NCBI GenBank assembly: GCA_050952065.1
Contig: JBMNKF010000009.1
Span: forward strand, 62,001-126,000
Length of the DNA stretch: 64,000 bases
Direction of reading: 5' to 3'
Source of the DNA: JAXGZG01 sp050952065
GTDB taxonomy: Bacteria; Bacillota; Sulfobacillia; Fermentithermobacillales; Fermentithermobacillaceae
Every line of letters begins with the position of its first letter. The first letter of the stretch is position 1. The position numbers and the translations under genes are program-made. Of this stretch, positions 53,803 through 62,871 are shown one piece after another. The notes beneath the pieces are model-generated. The model was not told the origin of the DNA. It was given only the letters and a program-made list of their open reading frames with translations, and did no database searches.

Positions 53803-54600
53803 ATGAACATCGTATGGAATACGTTTTGGCAGGTCAAACGCGGAAATGCCATAGATGAATACGAGGATGCGTTTTGTCCTGAGCAACTGGCGGGAATGTC
53901 TTCCTCAGGCAAGAAGTTTGCCGTGGCCGACGGTGCTAGCGAGACCATGCAGAGTGGGCAGTGGGCGAAGATACTGGCTGGGTCCTATTGTCGTAGCCGT
54001 TCGGTATTGACTCTGCGTGGTGCCCGCTCCATGTTAGCTAGGGCTCACAGAAGGTGGGAGTCCTGGCAAAGCGCCTACCTCAGACAACGCGAGAATACGG
54101 GCAGATCCCTGCGCTGGTACGAAGAATCCGGGCTTTCCATGGGTGCTTTCGCAACGCTCTTGGGCGTGGCTCTCCGTGCTCGAGATAGGGGGAAGGGTTT
54201 CCAGTTGAGCGCCGTGGCCTTGGGAGACAGTTGCCTGTTCATGGTGCGCGGACAAGACCTTGTCGTAAGGTTTCCGTTGGAATCGTCCCGGGAGTTTGCT
54301 AGGAATCCAATATGCGTGTCTAGCAGGCCCTCGGCTAATCAAAGCGCCCTGGGTCATTTCCGTTTCTTGCCTGGGCAACACCTAGTGCCGGGGGACCGCA
54401 TTTACCTCATGACAGATGCTTTTGCCGCCTGGTTTCTCCGGCTCTGGGAGCACGATTATCAGCCATGGATAATGTTGGATGAAGTCTGTGTGAATGACCG
54501 GCGATCTGTGGATGAATTCGGAGCGTTGGTGGAGTCTCTTAGGATTCGAGGAGAGCTAAAGAATGACGATGTGACTCTGATCCGCATAGAACTGGTCTAG
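53803..54600 (+). CDS. PP2C-like protein phosphatase of the triad
   Basis: 265 residues. FAVADGASETMQSGQWAKIL carries the first metal Asp (VADGAS), ALGDSCLFMVR the second block and YLMTDAFAAWF the third Asp; NDDVTLI holds the last conserved Asp. This is a compact, divergent PP2C like YegK/TerY-associated phosphatases. It would remove phosphate from targets of the neighbouring kinase. Starts 11 bases after the VWA stop and ends 11 bases before the kinase, so it is certainly one transcript. No membrane segment. Confidence 0.85.
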   Translation: MNIVWNTFWQVKRGNAIDEYEDAFCPEQLAGMSSSGKKFAVADGASETMQSGQWAKILAGSYCRSRSVLTLRGARSMLARAHRRWESWQSAYLRQRENTGRSLRWYEESGLSMGAFATLLGVALRARDRGKGFQLSAVALGDSCLFMVRGQDLVVRFPLESSREFARNPICVSSRPSANQSALGHFRFLPGQHLVPGDRIYLMTDAFAAWFLRLWEHDYQPWIMLDEVCVNDRRSVDEFGALVESLRIRGELKNDDVTLIRIELV

Positions 54601-54611
54601 AGGCGACTTCT

Positions 54612-56408
54612 ATGCTGTGGCCGACCATGAGCGATTATCAAGACGCGATCCAGAACCCCCAGGTGGCGTTCATGGATGAAGAACTCAGACAAGGTAGACC
54701 AGTCTTGGATGCATTAGGCCTGCCTAAGCCCATTACGGGCGGGTTCGCCAGCGTTTATCAGGTGAATTCCGAGCGTGCCAGATGGGCGGTGCGCTGTTTC
54801 CTGAGGGGTCATCCTGATACGGAGAAGCGGTACCATTGCATCAGTAAGCATCTCCAAGAGGCGGGACTCCCTTACATCGCAGAGTTCCAGTATCTGCCTA
54901 GAGGTATCTTGGTGAGAGGACAGTGGTACCCCATTCTCAAGATGGGATGGGTCGAGGGAGAGCCGCTCAACCTGTACGTGGAGAAGAACTTGACTCATGC
55001 ATCCCTTCTGCGCGATCTCGACAGAGAGTTCGCCAAGATGGTTCGAGATCTGAGGCGTTTTTTTATTGCACACGGAGATCTGCAGCACGGCAACGTCCTG
55101 GTTGTTAACGGGAAACTGAAGCTTGTGGACTACGACGGGATGTTTGTACCGGATCTTGACGGACTACCAAGCCACGAACTGGGTCATCCCAACTATCAGC
55201 ATCCTGCAAGATCTGCGTCGGATTTCGGCCTGCATCTGGACAATTTTTCGGCGCACATGATTCGCGCATCTTTGATCGGACTCAGCCTGAAACCGTCACT
55301 GTGGGACATTTCAGGTGCAGGGGATGAGCAGTTGGTCTTTTCCAGAAAAGACTACAATGCTCCTGGGTCATCTCGAGTCCTCAAGGCTATGGAGGATTCC
55401 CGGGATGCGACTCTGCTTACCCTCGCTTCGCGGGCGAGGTCAATCATGATGTGTCCTTCCGTTTCGGTTGTTCCAGCACCTGCCGTGGAAGAACCTCCAA
55501 GAAGACCTGGATGGATCATTAAGTCTTTCCGACTTGGGGATGCAGATCAGAGCCGGTTCCATAGACAGGCGGCTGCGGGTTTGGCCCATGGGGAAGGGGC
55601 TATTTCGTCTTGGCCGGAAGACCGCTCATTTGAGAAAGTGCCCAAGTTCGAGGGATCATTTGCAGTCGATCGGGCGGTGATAGCCGGCTACGGCCTGTAT
55701 GCAGTGGCTTGGGTCAGGGCGGCTTGGCTCGAGTGGATCGCCGGAGCCTGGGCGGCGCGGGCCTGCGCAGTGGGGTTTGTCGTTGTTGCGAGTGTGATTC
55801 TGACCAGGTTTGTGCGAACCCGCGAGTTCAGAGCCAGATGGTCAGCGTGGATCGGGCGCATGAAGATCCTGCGAGAGATCAGGCTTACCCGCAAGGCTTT
55901 GGATGCTCTTACTCGAAGAGCCAAACGAGTCGATGCGAAGGAGAGGCGCGCCGTACAGGCGGCAACAGCTCAGCTAGGGAAGCTTAAGAAGCACTACCAT
56001 ATGCAACAGGCCAAGGTTGACACTTGGCTTCAAAGATCGCTTGGGAAGATTTCCGAGACTTACGGGGAGAAATGGCTGCCTCTTCTTGTTCAGGAGGAGA
56101 GGGCCAGGGTGGAAGCCACCAGAAGGAAGGCGCGCATTAAGGGTGAGTTCGAAGTGGTGAAAGACCGGATCTTGCTCCGTCTCAAGAACGTCCAGAAGTC
56201 CGTTTCAGATGAGAGAGTCCTTATAGAGGCTGAGGTTGCAGAGGAAGAAGAGCATTTGACCAGTCAAGAATCGAGGGCTGCAGTTTTTGGCCGGGAGATT
56301 GCGCTTTACAGAGGAGCCACTCTTACAAACTACCTGATGCAGATCGTTGGGTTATTCCCGGGCGGTCACCGTCAGGGAGTTGACGCAGCCAGGCGTGGCG
56401 GCCCGTAA
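54612..56408 (+). CDS. Protein-kinase-like protein with membrane segments and coiled coil (YegI-like)
   Basis: 598 residues. Kinase-like N-terminal lobe: glycine loop GGFASVYQV (43-51), then WAVRCFL where Arg61 replaces the usual ATP-binding Lys. Catalytic HGDLQHGNVLV (Asp156, Asn161) and metal Asp173 in LVDYDG are intact. Residues 355-400 form two hydrophobic segments, so the kinase is probably membrane-anchored. The C-terminal 190 residues form a long charged coiled coil (about 410-580). Resembles the kinase of TerY-P triads and E. coli YegI. The stop codon lies in the loop of the terminator hairpin. Substrate unknown. Confidence 0.83.
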   Translation: MLWPTMSDYQDAIQNPQVAFMDEELRQGRPVLDALGLPKPITGGFASVYQVNSERARWAVRCFLRGHPDTEKRYHCISKHLQEAGLPYIAEFQYLPRGILVRGQWYPILKMGWVEGEPLNLYVEKNLTHASLLRDLDREFAKMVRDLRRFFIAHGDLQHGNVLVVNGKLKLVDYDGMFVPDLDGLPSHELGHPNYQHPARSASDFGLHLDNFSAHMIRASLIGLSLKPSLWDISGAGDEQLVFSRKDYNAPGSSRVLKAMEDSRDATLLTLASRARSIMMCPSVSVVPAPAVEEPPRRPGWIIKSFRLGDADQSRFHRQAAAGLAHGEGAISSWPEDRSFEKVPKFEGSFAVDRAVIAGYGLYAVAWVRAAWLEWIAGAWAARACAVGFVVVASVILTRFVRTREFRARWSAWIGRMKILREIRLTRKALDALTRRAKRVDAKERRAVQAATAQLGKLKKHYHMQQAKVDTWLQRSLGKISETYGEKWLPLLVQEERARVEATRRKARIKGEFEVVKDRILLRLKNVQKSVSDERVLIEAEVAEEEEHLTSQESRAAVFGREIALYRGATLTNYLMQIVGLFPGGHRQGVDAARRGGP

Positions 56409-56425
56409 GGTTTGGGCCGCCACGC
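56393..56425. terminator. Bidirectional terminator overlapping the kinase stop
   Basis: A perfect 12-bp GC-rich stem (GCGTGGCGGCCC / GGGCCGCCACGC) with a nine-base loop. The kinase stop codon (56406-56408) is in the loop. It serves the triad and the convergent ABC operon, 25 bases from the latter's stop. Confidence 0.7.
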
Positions 56426-56449
56426 TGTCCAGCTCACGGTGCCCATCAG

Positions 56450-57307
56450 CTATTCCACGAAATACGAGGTAGTCTGGGCCTTACGTGCCGGGAGGTGTCC
56501 CGACTCGGGAAACAAGACCCTGGATAAGAACTCCTTTGTTCTCTCTTCCCTTGGACATCCGAATATGAGGTCAGGGGGACCTTCTTCTATGATGCGCCCG
56601 TCCACGAGGACCAGAACCCGATCCGACAACTGGCGAGCAAAGGACATTTCGTGAGTGACCACCATCATGGTCATGCCTTCTCTGGCCAGGTCCGCCATAA
56701 CACCCAGCACTTCTCCGACCAATTCAGGGTCCAGGGCCGATGTGGCTTCGTCAAAGAGCATCAGTCGCGGTTGCATTGCGAGAGCCCTGGCGATGGCCAC
56801 TCGCTGTTTTTGTCCCCCGGACAACTCCCGCGGGTATGCGTTGGCTTTGTCAACCATCCCTACCTTTGAGAGCAAAGACAGTGCCAGATCTCTTGCTTGT
56901 GCCTTGGGCATTTTCTTTACCTGTACGGGACCTTCTGTGATGTTCTGTAAGGCCGTCATGTGGGGGAACAGGTTGAAGTGCTGAAACACCATGCCCACCT
57001 TGGCCCTGATTCGATTAAGGTCCTCTTCTGTGACCGGCGGTTCTTCCCCGTCGATTCGAACCATGCCAAAAGTAGGCTTCTCCAAGTAGTTTGTACACCT
57101 GAGAAGCGTACTCTTACCTGAACCGCTGGGGCCGATTATGGTTACGACTTCTCCCGGCCACACGGTTAGGTCGATGTCTTTCAGTACTTCCAGGGTTCCG
57201 AAGGACTTGCACACTGAGCGGAATTCGACCATGGGTCTACTTGAGCCCGCGGGCGCCTTCGATTTGCTGCCGGGATTTCTGCCGGGAGTCAAGTCGATAC
57301 TAGCCAT
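56450..57307 (-). CDS. Polar amino-acid (probable lysine) ABC transporter ATPase
   Basis: ATPase of the GlnQ/ArtP family. Walker A GPSGSGKSTLLR, Q-loop VFQHFNLFPHMTAL, signature LSGGQKQRVAIARAL, Walker B LMLFDEATSALDPE and switch VVTHEMSFA. An unusual 25-residue basic N-terminal lead precedes the domain. 285 residues. Overlaps the end of the permease gene by 8 bases. The lysine riboswitch ahead of the operon points to lysine as cargo. Confidence 0.92.
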   Translation of the reverse strand: MASIDLTPGRNPGSKSKAPAGSSRPMVEFRSVCKSFGTLEVLKDIDLTVWPGEVVTIIGPSGSGKSTLLRCTNYLEKPTFGMVRIDGEEPPVTEEDLNRIRAKVGMVFQHFNLFPHMTALQNITEGPVQVKKMPKAQARDLALSLLSKVGMVDKANAYPRELSGGQKQRVAIARALAMQPRLMLFDEATSALDPELVGEVLGVMADLAREGMTMMVVTHEMSFARQLSDRVLVLVDGRIIEEGPPDLIFGCPREERTKEFLSRVLFPESGHLPARKAQTTSYFVE

Positions 57308-57965
57308 CTTCGAGCCTCCTCTCCCAGCGCTGTACTAGAACCGTAAAGGCTGCTGTCATGGCCAAATAGATGGCGGCGACGGTCAAATATACCGGCCATG
57401 GACGAAGAGACGCGCTTATGATGTGTTGGCCTGCCCTAGTCAGTTCTTCGCCTCCTATTAGCGCTATCAGCGAAGTGTCTTTGAGCATGGCGATGAATTC
57501 GTTCCCCAAAGGCGGCAGCAGACGACGATAGGTCTGGGGGATGATCACTCTCCTCATTGTCATGCCGTAACTCATCCCCAAGGATCGCCCGGCCTCCATC
57601 TGCCCCCGGTCGATGGACTCGATCGCAGCCCGGATGATTTCCGCGATGTATGCACCGGAATTCATGGCCAGAGCAACAACCGCCGAGGTGAACTTGTCAA
57701 GACGCAGGCCGATCTCAGGCAGCGCGAAGTACACAACGAGCATCTGAACCACAAGTGGCGTACCTCTGAACACCGTCACGTAGGCGCTGGCCACGAGGGA
57801 CAAGATGCGGTTTCTGGACGTTCGCATGAGCGCTAAAGTGGCACCGATCACGACGCCCAGAAGCATAGCCATACAGGTCAGTCGTATTGTGACCGTAGCC
57901 GCGCTCAAGAGTCTTGGCAGTATTTCGACAACAAACTGCCATGCGGGGAGCCTGGAGTCACCCAT
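57300..57965 (-). CDS. Polar amino-acid (probable lysine) ABC transporter permease
   Basis: Five-helix permease of the His/Glu/Gln/Arg/opine group. VFRGTPLVVQMLVVYFALPE and the EAGRSLGMSYGMTMRRVIIPQ coupling loop (EAA motif) are diagnostic. 221 residues. ATG 57965 overlaps the binding-protein stop (TGATG), and its end overlaps the ATPase start, giving the order binding protein, permease, ATPase. Confidence 0.92.
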   Translation of the reverse strand: MGDSRLPAWQFVVEILPRLLSAATVTIRLTCMAMLLGVVIGATLALMRTSRNRILSLVASAYVTVFRGTPLVVQMLVVYFALPEIGLRLDKFTSAVVALAMNSGAYIAEIIRAAIESIDRGQMEAGRSLGMSYGMTMRRVIIPQTYRRLLPPLGNEFIAMLKDTSLIALIGGEELTRAGQHIISASLRPWPVYLTVAAIYLAMTAAFTVLVQRWERRLEDG

Positions 57966-58762
57966 CACTGACTGAACCACATGTCAAAGATTTCCTGAGC
58001 GGTGCCATCTTGCTGCATGTCCGAGACAGCTTTGGATATTGCTTCAGTGAGCTCCAATGCGTTTTTTCTGACGGCTATCCCCCACAGAGAGCTCTTTCTC
58101 CGGCAGTACCTGTGATGACGAAGCTTTCGGGTTCTCTCTTCTGGTAGTACATTCCAACCGGTTCATCTATGATGATGGCGTCGCACCTTTTGTTTTTGAG
58201 TTCCATGAACGTAGTGTCGAAACTCTCAAAACTGGTGACTTGGGCATCCTTAACCGATAGCGCCATTTCTTCGCTGGTAGTGGCGACTTGGACGGCTATG
58301 GTCTTTCCCTCGAGTTCTTCAAGACTCGTAAGAGGCTCTGAGTCTGTGGACGTGACGATGACCTGAAGCCACTGCTGGTACTCCACGAAGTTGGCCTCCT
58401 TTTCCCGCTCGGGAGTGATATTCATGCATGAGATCACGGCATCGTATTGTCCACCCTGAAGCCCTGTTAGAAGGCCATCCCACTTAGATGAGATAAACTC
58501 CGCTCTGACACCCAGTCTATTGGCCACTTCGGCCATGATGTCAATGTCGTAGCCTTTAATTGTGCCATTGTCGTTCCACTCTAGGGGGGGATAAGTGTCG
58601 TCTGTTGCCACCAGGAGTACTCCTCTTTCCTTCACGTCAGAAAGACTCGTGTCCGTGTCGATGGCATCGGTCTTGCATGCGGTAAGAAACGAAGCGACGA
58701 AAAACTGCCGATAGGACCACAAATATCAAAATGCCTAACGTTCTTCTTGATGTTGATGTCAT
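57965..58762 (-). pseudogene. Lysine-type ABC solute-binding lipoprotein, two frameshifts
   Basis: Type II binding protein (SBP_bac_3) under a lysine riboswitch. From ATG 58762 (GGAGG nine bases before) a signal helix with LGILIFVVLSAVF runs into a frameshift near 58702 (a T run) before the lipobox FLTAC. The main part has GVLLVATDDTYPPLEW and GYDIDIMAEVANRLG, then DAIIIDEP. A second break near 58093 (an A run) precedes IAVRKNALELTEAISKAV and the proper end. Each break is a one-base homopolymer change. As read the receptor cannot be made; permease and ATPase are intact. Confidence 0.82.
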
Positions 58763-58847
58763 CCCGATTAACCTCCGGTTCGTTTGATGGACCTTTTCTA
58801 CCCGCGTGGCTAGCGCAGGTGATCCAGCTCACACTCCTTCCCCCCGC

Positions 58848-59032
58848 GTGAGATAGCGCTTCACGGGTGAGATGGGGGTACTCACCAGTGACAGTCCCAC
58901 ACCCAGTGAGATGCGGGCCCAGTCCTTGTCTTCGGAAGGCAAGAACTTCGGCGGATATGTGTCCTTCCCTCACTTCACAGGCTTCCGGCCTCCGTGAGGT
59001 ACCACCACTCTCCGCGCCTCTACCTCACCCTG
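58848..59032 (-). ncRNA. Lysine riboswitch (L box)
   Basis: On the minus strand the conserved elements appear in order: GTGAGGTAGAGGCGC at the 5' side, ATCCGCCGAAG near 58950, GGACTGGGC, GGGACTGTCACTGG and the closing GCGCTATCTCAC. P1 (GTGAGGTAG with CTATCTCAC, one G-U) is fully paired. The aptamer ends about 86 bases before the binding-protein start; downstream the segment CACGCGG occurs twice and could form alternative stems. It should repress the transporter when lysine is plentiful. The remaining sequence from 59033 to 59339 shows no gene. Confidence 0.9.
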
Positions 59033-59339
59033 TTAATCCGGATGAGGCATCGAATCAAGCGTATTAAGTTGTCCCAGCACGTTAAGCTGTGTCCTATCCA
59101 ACAGGGGAAAGAGGGTTCCGTCAACCCTTTGTTTGAGATCATCTCCTGACAATTGTCGCTTCGCGACACAGGGATGACTGTCGCGCGCATGACATCACTT
59201 TTCCCAAGTACCCTGTAGGATTTCGTTGTGCTGACATCGAACATCTCAAAGGGTTACGCCCATCAAGGCTCATCTTGAGTCTAGACATGGGCTCATGTGC
59301 ACATATCGGGTCTTAGAGTCCACAGAGAGGACGAGGTCA

Positions 59340-60695
59340 GTGCATAGTACAGTGCCAGAAACACAGGCTTCAACGAAGTCATCGGCTTATGCGGAGATCG
59401 CCAAATTCTACGCTCCTCTGGCGGTTACTTCAGTCCTAATGATGGTGACTCACTCGGTGGTTTCCGGGGCGGTCTCAAGGACCCCTGAACCCGCTACAGC
59501 CTTGGCGGCTTACGCCGCGGCGTACAGCGTTGGGCAAATGTTCGAGTCACCGTGCTACGGGATGCATCGTATGACTTTGACTTTTGTCCGCGGAAAGACT
59601 TCTCTTGCGGTGGTGCAGAAGTCCGCTTTGCAGATACTTGCCGTTCTAGTGTCTTGTTTAGCGTTAGTAGCCTGGACCCCTTTGTCTCGAGCGGTTTTCA
59701 TGGGGTTTCTTCGGCTATCAGAGCCTGTCTACAGGCTCGCAGTCCCGTCTTTGCGAGTTTTCCTGCTGTGGCCCATATCGTCAACGCTTCGTTCCCTTTT
59801 CCAATGCCCCATAGTCCTTCAAAAGAAGACAACTTGGATGACCGTTAATATGGGGGCCAGGGTTGGAGTCATGTTGGGTCTTGCGGCCATTCTGCCGAGA
59901 GCCTGGCCCTTTGGGCCGGTGGGCCCCACCATACTGATGAGTGGCCTGTGTACAGAGGCGCTTATGGCATATGTTACCTCAAGGTGGTTTGTGCGGCCTA
60001 TAGGTGAAGATGATCCCGGGGTTCCGCCTCCTAGGCAGCGGCAAGTGTTTTCTTTTGCGGTCCCGCTCTCGCTTGCTGCCGGCGTGCAGACCTTGGCAAG
60101 ACCCATCATAGCCGCATCATTGTCCCGGGTGGCTGACCCAGAAATCGCTATGTCCGGCTATCAGGTGGCCACCAGTTTTTCTTACATTTTTGCCGCTCTG
60201 ACCTACAACATCTACCATCTGGTAGTGGTCTTCGCCAGCGATTCCGAGAGCTTCGCCAAGGTGCGCCGCTTTGCAGTAGGTTTGGGCGTAGCGGGTTCAG
60301 CTTGTCTCTTGCTCTGCAGCATTCCGGTTGTGGGCAACTGGGTGTTTGGGCGTATCATCGGGACCCCGCCTGAAATCAGCAGGGAAGCTATACGGACGTT
60401 GGGAATTCTTACGGTGACCCCTGGGCTTGCCGCCCTTGTGGAGTTTTACGGGGGTGTTTTGATGTTCTCCAGACACGCTGCGGCTGTGACCGCGGGCAAG
60501 TTCGTTAACGTCCTGGTCACCTCAGGGTCCGTGGTTATGCTGGCCAAATTCTACCCAGCTATGGGAGGGGCGGTGGGGGCGTTGGCATTGGTACTGGGGA
60601 GTGTGGTGGAAGTAGGCATGCACTATACGGTGGTCAAGCGGTTTCCAGATTGTAGAATCTATCTCCCCGCGACGAGGACACACGCGGTTCGCTAG
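59340..60695 (+). CDS. MATE/ANKH-like polytopic membrane protein
   Basis: About 451 residues with 12 hydrophobic helices in two similar halves, resembling the MOP flippase superfamily. LAVTSVLMMVTHSVVSGAVS in TM1 and PLSLAAGVQTLARPIIAASL at the start of the second half recall the progressive-ankylosis (ANKH) group more than drug MATEs. Start GTG 59340 is preferred, behind GACGAGG; the in-frame start at 59295 is unsupported. Substrate unknown (ANKH-type proteins export small anions such as citrate or pyrophosphate in animals). 22 bases before the aminopeptidase gene. Confidence 0.7.
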   Translation: MHSTVPETQASTKSSAYAEIAKFYAPLAVTSVLMMVTHSVVSGAVSRTPEPATALAAYAAAYSVGQMFESPCYGMHRMTLTFVRGKTSLAVVQKSALQILAVLVSCLALVAWTPLSRAVFMGFLRLSEPVYRLAVPSLRVFLLWPISSTLRSLFQCPIVLQKKTTWMTVNMGARVGVMLGLAAILPRAWPFGPVGPTILMSGLCTEALMAYVTSRWFVRPIGEDDPGVPPPRQRQVFSFAVPLSLAAGVQTLARPIIAASLSRVADPEIAMSGYQVATSFSYIFAALTYNIYHLVVVFASDSESFAKVRRFAVGLGVAGSACLLLCSIPVVGNWVFGRIIGTPPEISREAIRTLGILTVTPGLAALVEFYGGVLMFSRHAAAVTAGKFVNVLVTSGSVVMLAKFYPAMGGAVGALALVLGSVVEVGMHYTVVKRFPDCRIYLPATRTHAVR

Positions 60696-60717
60696 TTGAC
60701 TAAATGGAGGTGCTACC

Positions 60718-62214
60718 ATGCAAGTTGACGCCGCATTCGGTAAGATTTGGGAGGACAGGTCCGATACCATAGTCTTGGGAATATTCCAGGATTCCGAGAA
60801 TCTCCATGGGACACTAAACCACGTTGATAAGGCGCTGAACGGCCAGATCGGAAGGCTCATTGGCAAAGGCATGATAACGGGAAAAACTGAGGAACTGATC
60901 GTCATCCATCCTGACGGCAAGACTCCTGCGGGGCAGGTGATCCTCGTAGGAGTGGGCAAACCTGAGGATTTGCACCTAGGCGTTCTTCGAAGGGCTTCGG
61001 CCGTATCTGCAAAGAGGGCGCAGGAATTGGGTGCCGAGACCGTGTCTACAGCATTGCACACCCTCAATAATGGCGATCTTTCAGTCGCAGATTCGGCTGA
61101 AGCCGTGGCCCAAGGGGCGATAATGGGTCTTTACCGGTTTACTGAGTTGAAAACCGTGAAGCCTGATCGAAAAGACATCAGGAGATTCACTTTGATTGAG
61201 GACGATCCTTCCAAGGTTCAGGAAGTCACCCAGGGCGCCAGAATTGGCCAAACCATGGGCGAGTCGGTTTGCTTCGCCAGAGACTTGGTGAACCTCCCCG
61301 CCAACATTATGACGCCGCTACGTCTCTGGGAAACCGCTCAAAGCATGGCGGACGCGTACAACCTTAAGGCAGCGGTCTTGGATGAAACGGACATCACCAG
61401 ACTTGGCATGAACGCGTTCATGAGCGTTGCCAGGGGGAGTCACAACCCGCCTCGATTTATCATCTTGGAGCATAACCACGGGAGAGCCGACATCCCGGCA
61501 GTAGCTTTGGTTGGGAAGGCGGTTACCTTCGACAGCGGTGGGATTTCTCTGAAACCTGGCGCAGGTATGGAGGCCATGAAGGGCGATATGGCCGGCGCTG
61601 CGGCGGTTCTGGGGGCCATCAGAGCGGCTGCCATCCTGAACTTGCCCGTGAGAATCATAGCACTCATCCCCGCTGCCGAGAACATGCCTGGCGGAGGAGC
61701 GTCGAGACCTGGTGACGTTGAGAAGTCCTTGATGGGTCTCACCATTGAAATCGTTAGCACCGATGCAGAGGGCAGACTGTGCCTCGCCGATGCCCTTACT
61801 TACGCCCAAGAGTACAACCCAGACGCCATACTTGACATTGCTACACTTACGGGCGCTTGCGGAGTAGCTCTTGGAAGCGGTGCTGCCGGCGTAATGGGCG
61901 ACGAGCGACTCACGGTTTTATTGCAGGAGGCAGGTAAGAAGTCAGGTGACAGAGTCTGGCCGCTTCCTCTCTTTGAGGAATACCAGGAGCAGATAAGAAG
62001 CGATGTGGCCGACGTGAAGAACAGCGGCGGTAGGCCGGCAGGCGCCTTGACCGCGGGGTGCTTCCTTCAGAAGTTTGTGCCTCACGGCATACCCTGGGCA
62101 CATATAGATATAGCGGGGATATCTATGGAGTCCAAGGGAAAGCCGGAAACACCCAAAGGTGCCACCGGGTTTGGAGTGAGTCTGTTCGTGGAACTCCTGC
62201 GCAACTGGGAGTAG
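60718..62214 (+). CDS. pepA: Leucyl aminopeptidase (M17)
   Basis: Two-zinc cytosolic aminopeptidase. The C-terminal catalytic domain has VGKAVTFDSGGISLKP with Lys and Asp ligands, MKGDMAGAAAVLGA, and STDAEGRLCLADAL with the Asp-x-Glu-Gly-Arg signature. DIATLTGAC follows. The family's usual first Lys (GKGxTFDSGG) reads GKAVTFDSGG, keeping the Lys. 498 residues, normal. ATG 60718 follows GGAGGTG by 7 bases. May share a transcript with the ANKH-like gene. Confidence 0.95.
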   Translation: MQVDAAFGKIWEDRSDTIVLGIFQDSENLHGTLNHVDKALNGQIGRLIGKGMITGKTEELIVIHPDGKTPAGQVILVGVGKPEDLHLGVLRRASAVSAKRAQELGAETVSTALHTLNNGDLSVADSAEAVAQGAIMGLYRFTELKTVKPDRKDIRRFTLIEDDPSKVQEVTQGARIGQTMGESVCFARDLVNLPANIMTPLRLWETAQSMADAYNLKAAVLDETDITRLGMNAFMSVARGSHNPPRFIILEHNHGRADIPAVALVGKAVTFDSGGISLKPGAGMEAMKGDMAGAAAVLGAIRAAAILNLPVRIIALIPAAENMPGGGASRPGDVEKSLMGLTIEIVSTDAEGRLCLADALTYAQEYNPDAILDIATLTGACGVALGSGAAGVMGDERLTVLLQEAGKKSGDRVWPLPLFEEYQEQIRSDVADVKNSGGRPAGALTAGCFLQKFVPHGIPWAHIDIAGISMESKGKPETPKGATGFGVSLFVELLRNWE

Positions 62215-62301
62215 AGAAGACCTCTTCTGTCTTTGTCACCTCCAGGAGGTAAGGGAACATAAGATGGAGTGCCGAGGACTTCCTGTGGGGAGGGAAAAAC
62301 A

Positions 62302-62547
62302 ATGTCGGCTGTCAAACGTAAAGAAAGGGTAGCTACGCGGCTGTGCCAAAGCGGCAATGTGATTGGTTTTGGCTATGGGCGGAGGAGAGTTGGACAGCGG
62401 GACGAACGAGTGTTGACGGTTCTCGTCAAAGATAAAGAGTCCGTACTGGACTGCCCCCAATTGGAGACTATCACTAGATCGCCTAACACGGAGATCCTAG
62501 AAGTGGGAGAGATCACTGCCCTGCCCAAGACTCTGGAGCCAAGGTAG
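62302..62547 (+). CDS. Stand-alone N-domain of a trypsin-like serine protease family
   Basis: 81 residues. The pattern NVIGFGYGRRRVGQ, LTVLVKDKES and TEILEVGEITAL matches, from memory, the small alpha/beta domain that precedes the trypsin-like domain in a Bacillota protein family (NVxGVGxG, VVLVxxK, VxEVGEI). No protease domain follows: the frame stops at 62547 and no His-Asp-Ser core is seen downstream. ATG 62302 lies after GGGGAGGG. It is either a free-standing domain or the remnant of a larger gene. Confidence 0.6.
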   Translation: MSAVKRKERVATRLCQSGNVIGFGYGRRRVGQRDERVLTVLVKDKESVLDCPQLETITRSPNTEILEVGEITALPKTLEPR

Positions 62548-62642
62548 GACAGGACTCCATGTGTTAGCAGGGAGGTTCCTGTTGTGACCTTCAGCAACCT
62601 TGGGTATTCTCGAGCCTTGGATTCTCCCGAAGTGGATGGATG

Positions 62643-62671
62643 GGCGGAGTAACCTGAAGGGCTACCCCGCC
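62643..62671. terminator. Possible hairpin in the gap before the permease
   Basis: GGCGGAGTA and TACCCCGCC can pair with small bulges around a short loop. It lies in the 324-base stretch (62548-62871) between the protease N-domain and the lactate-permease gene; I see nothing else there. Confidence 0.35.
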
Positions 62672-62871
62672 TTGCCGTACGCCCCCCGAGGTACCTTCCA
62701 GAGTACCTTCTGAAAGGAGTATCTTCCCCAGCATTCTCCGACGCACAGTAGCACGGTCGAATTCCCCAGGCCGAGATGGTTGTTTAGCAGGAACTCGCTA
62801 AGCCTCTCTGGAAGTTCATAAGCACAGACTGCGTCTTTGTATTGTCCAGAATCGGAAATGGAGGACTGCTC

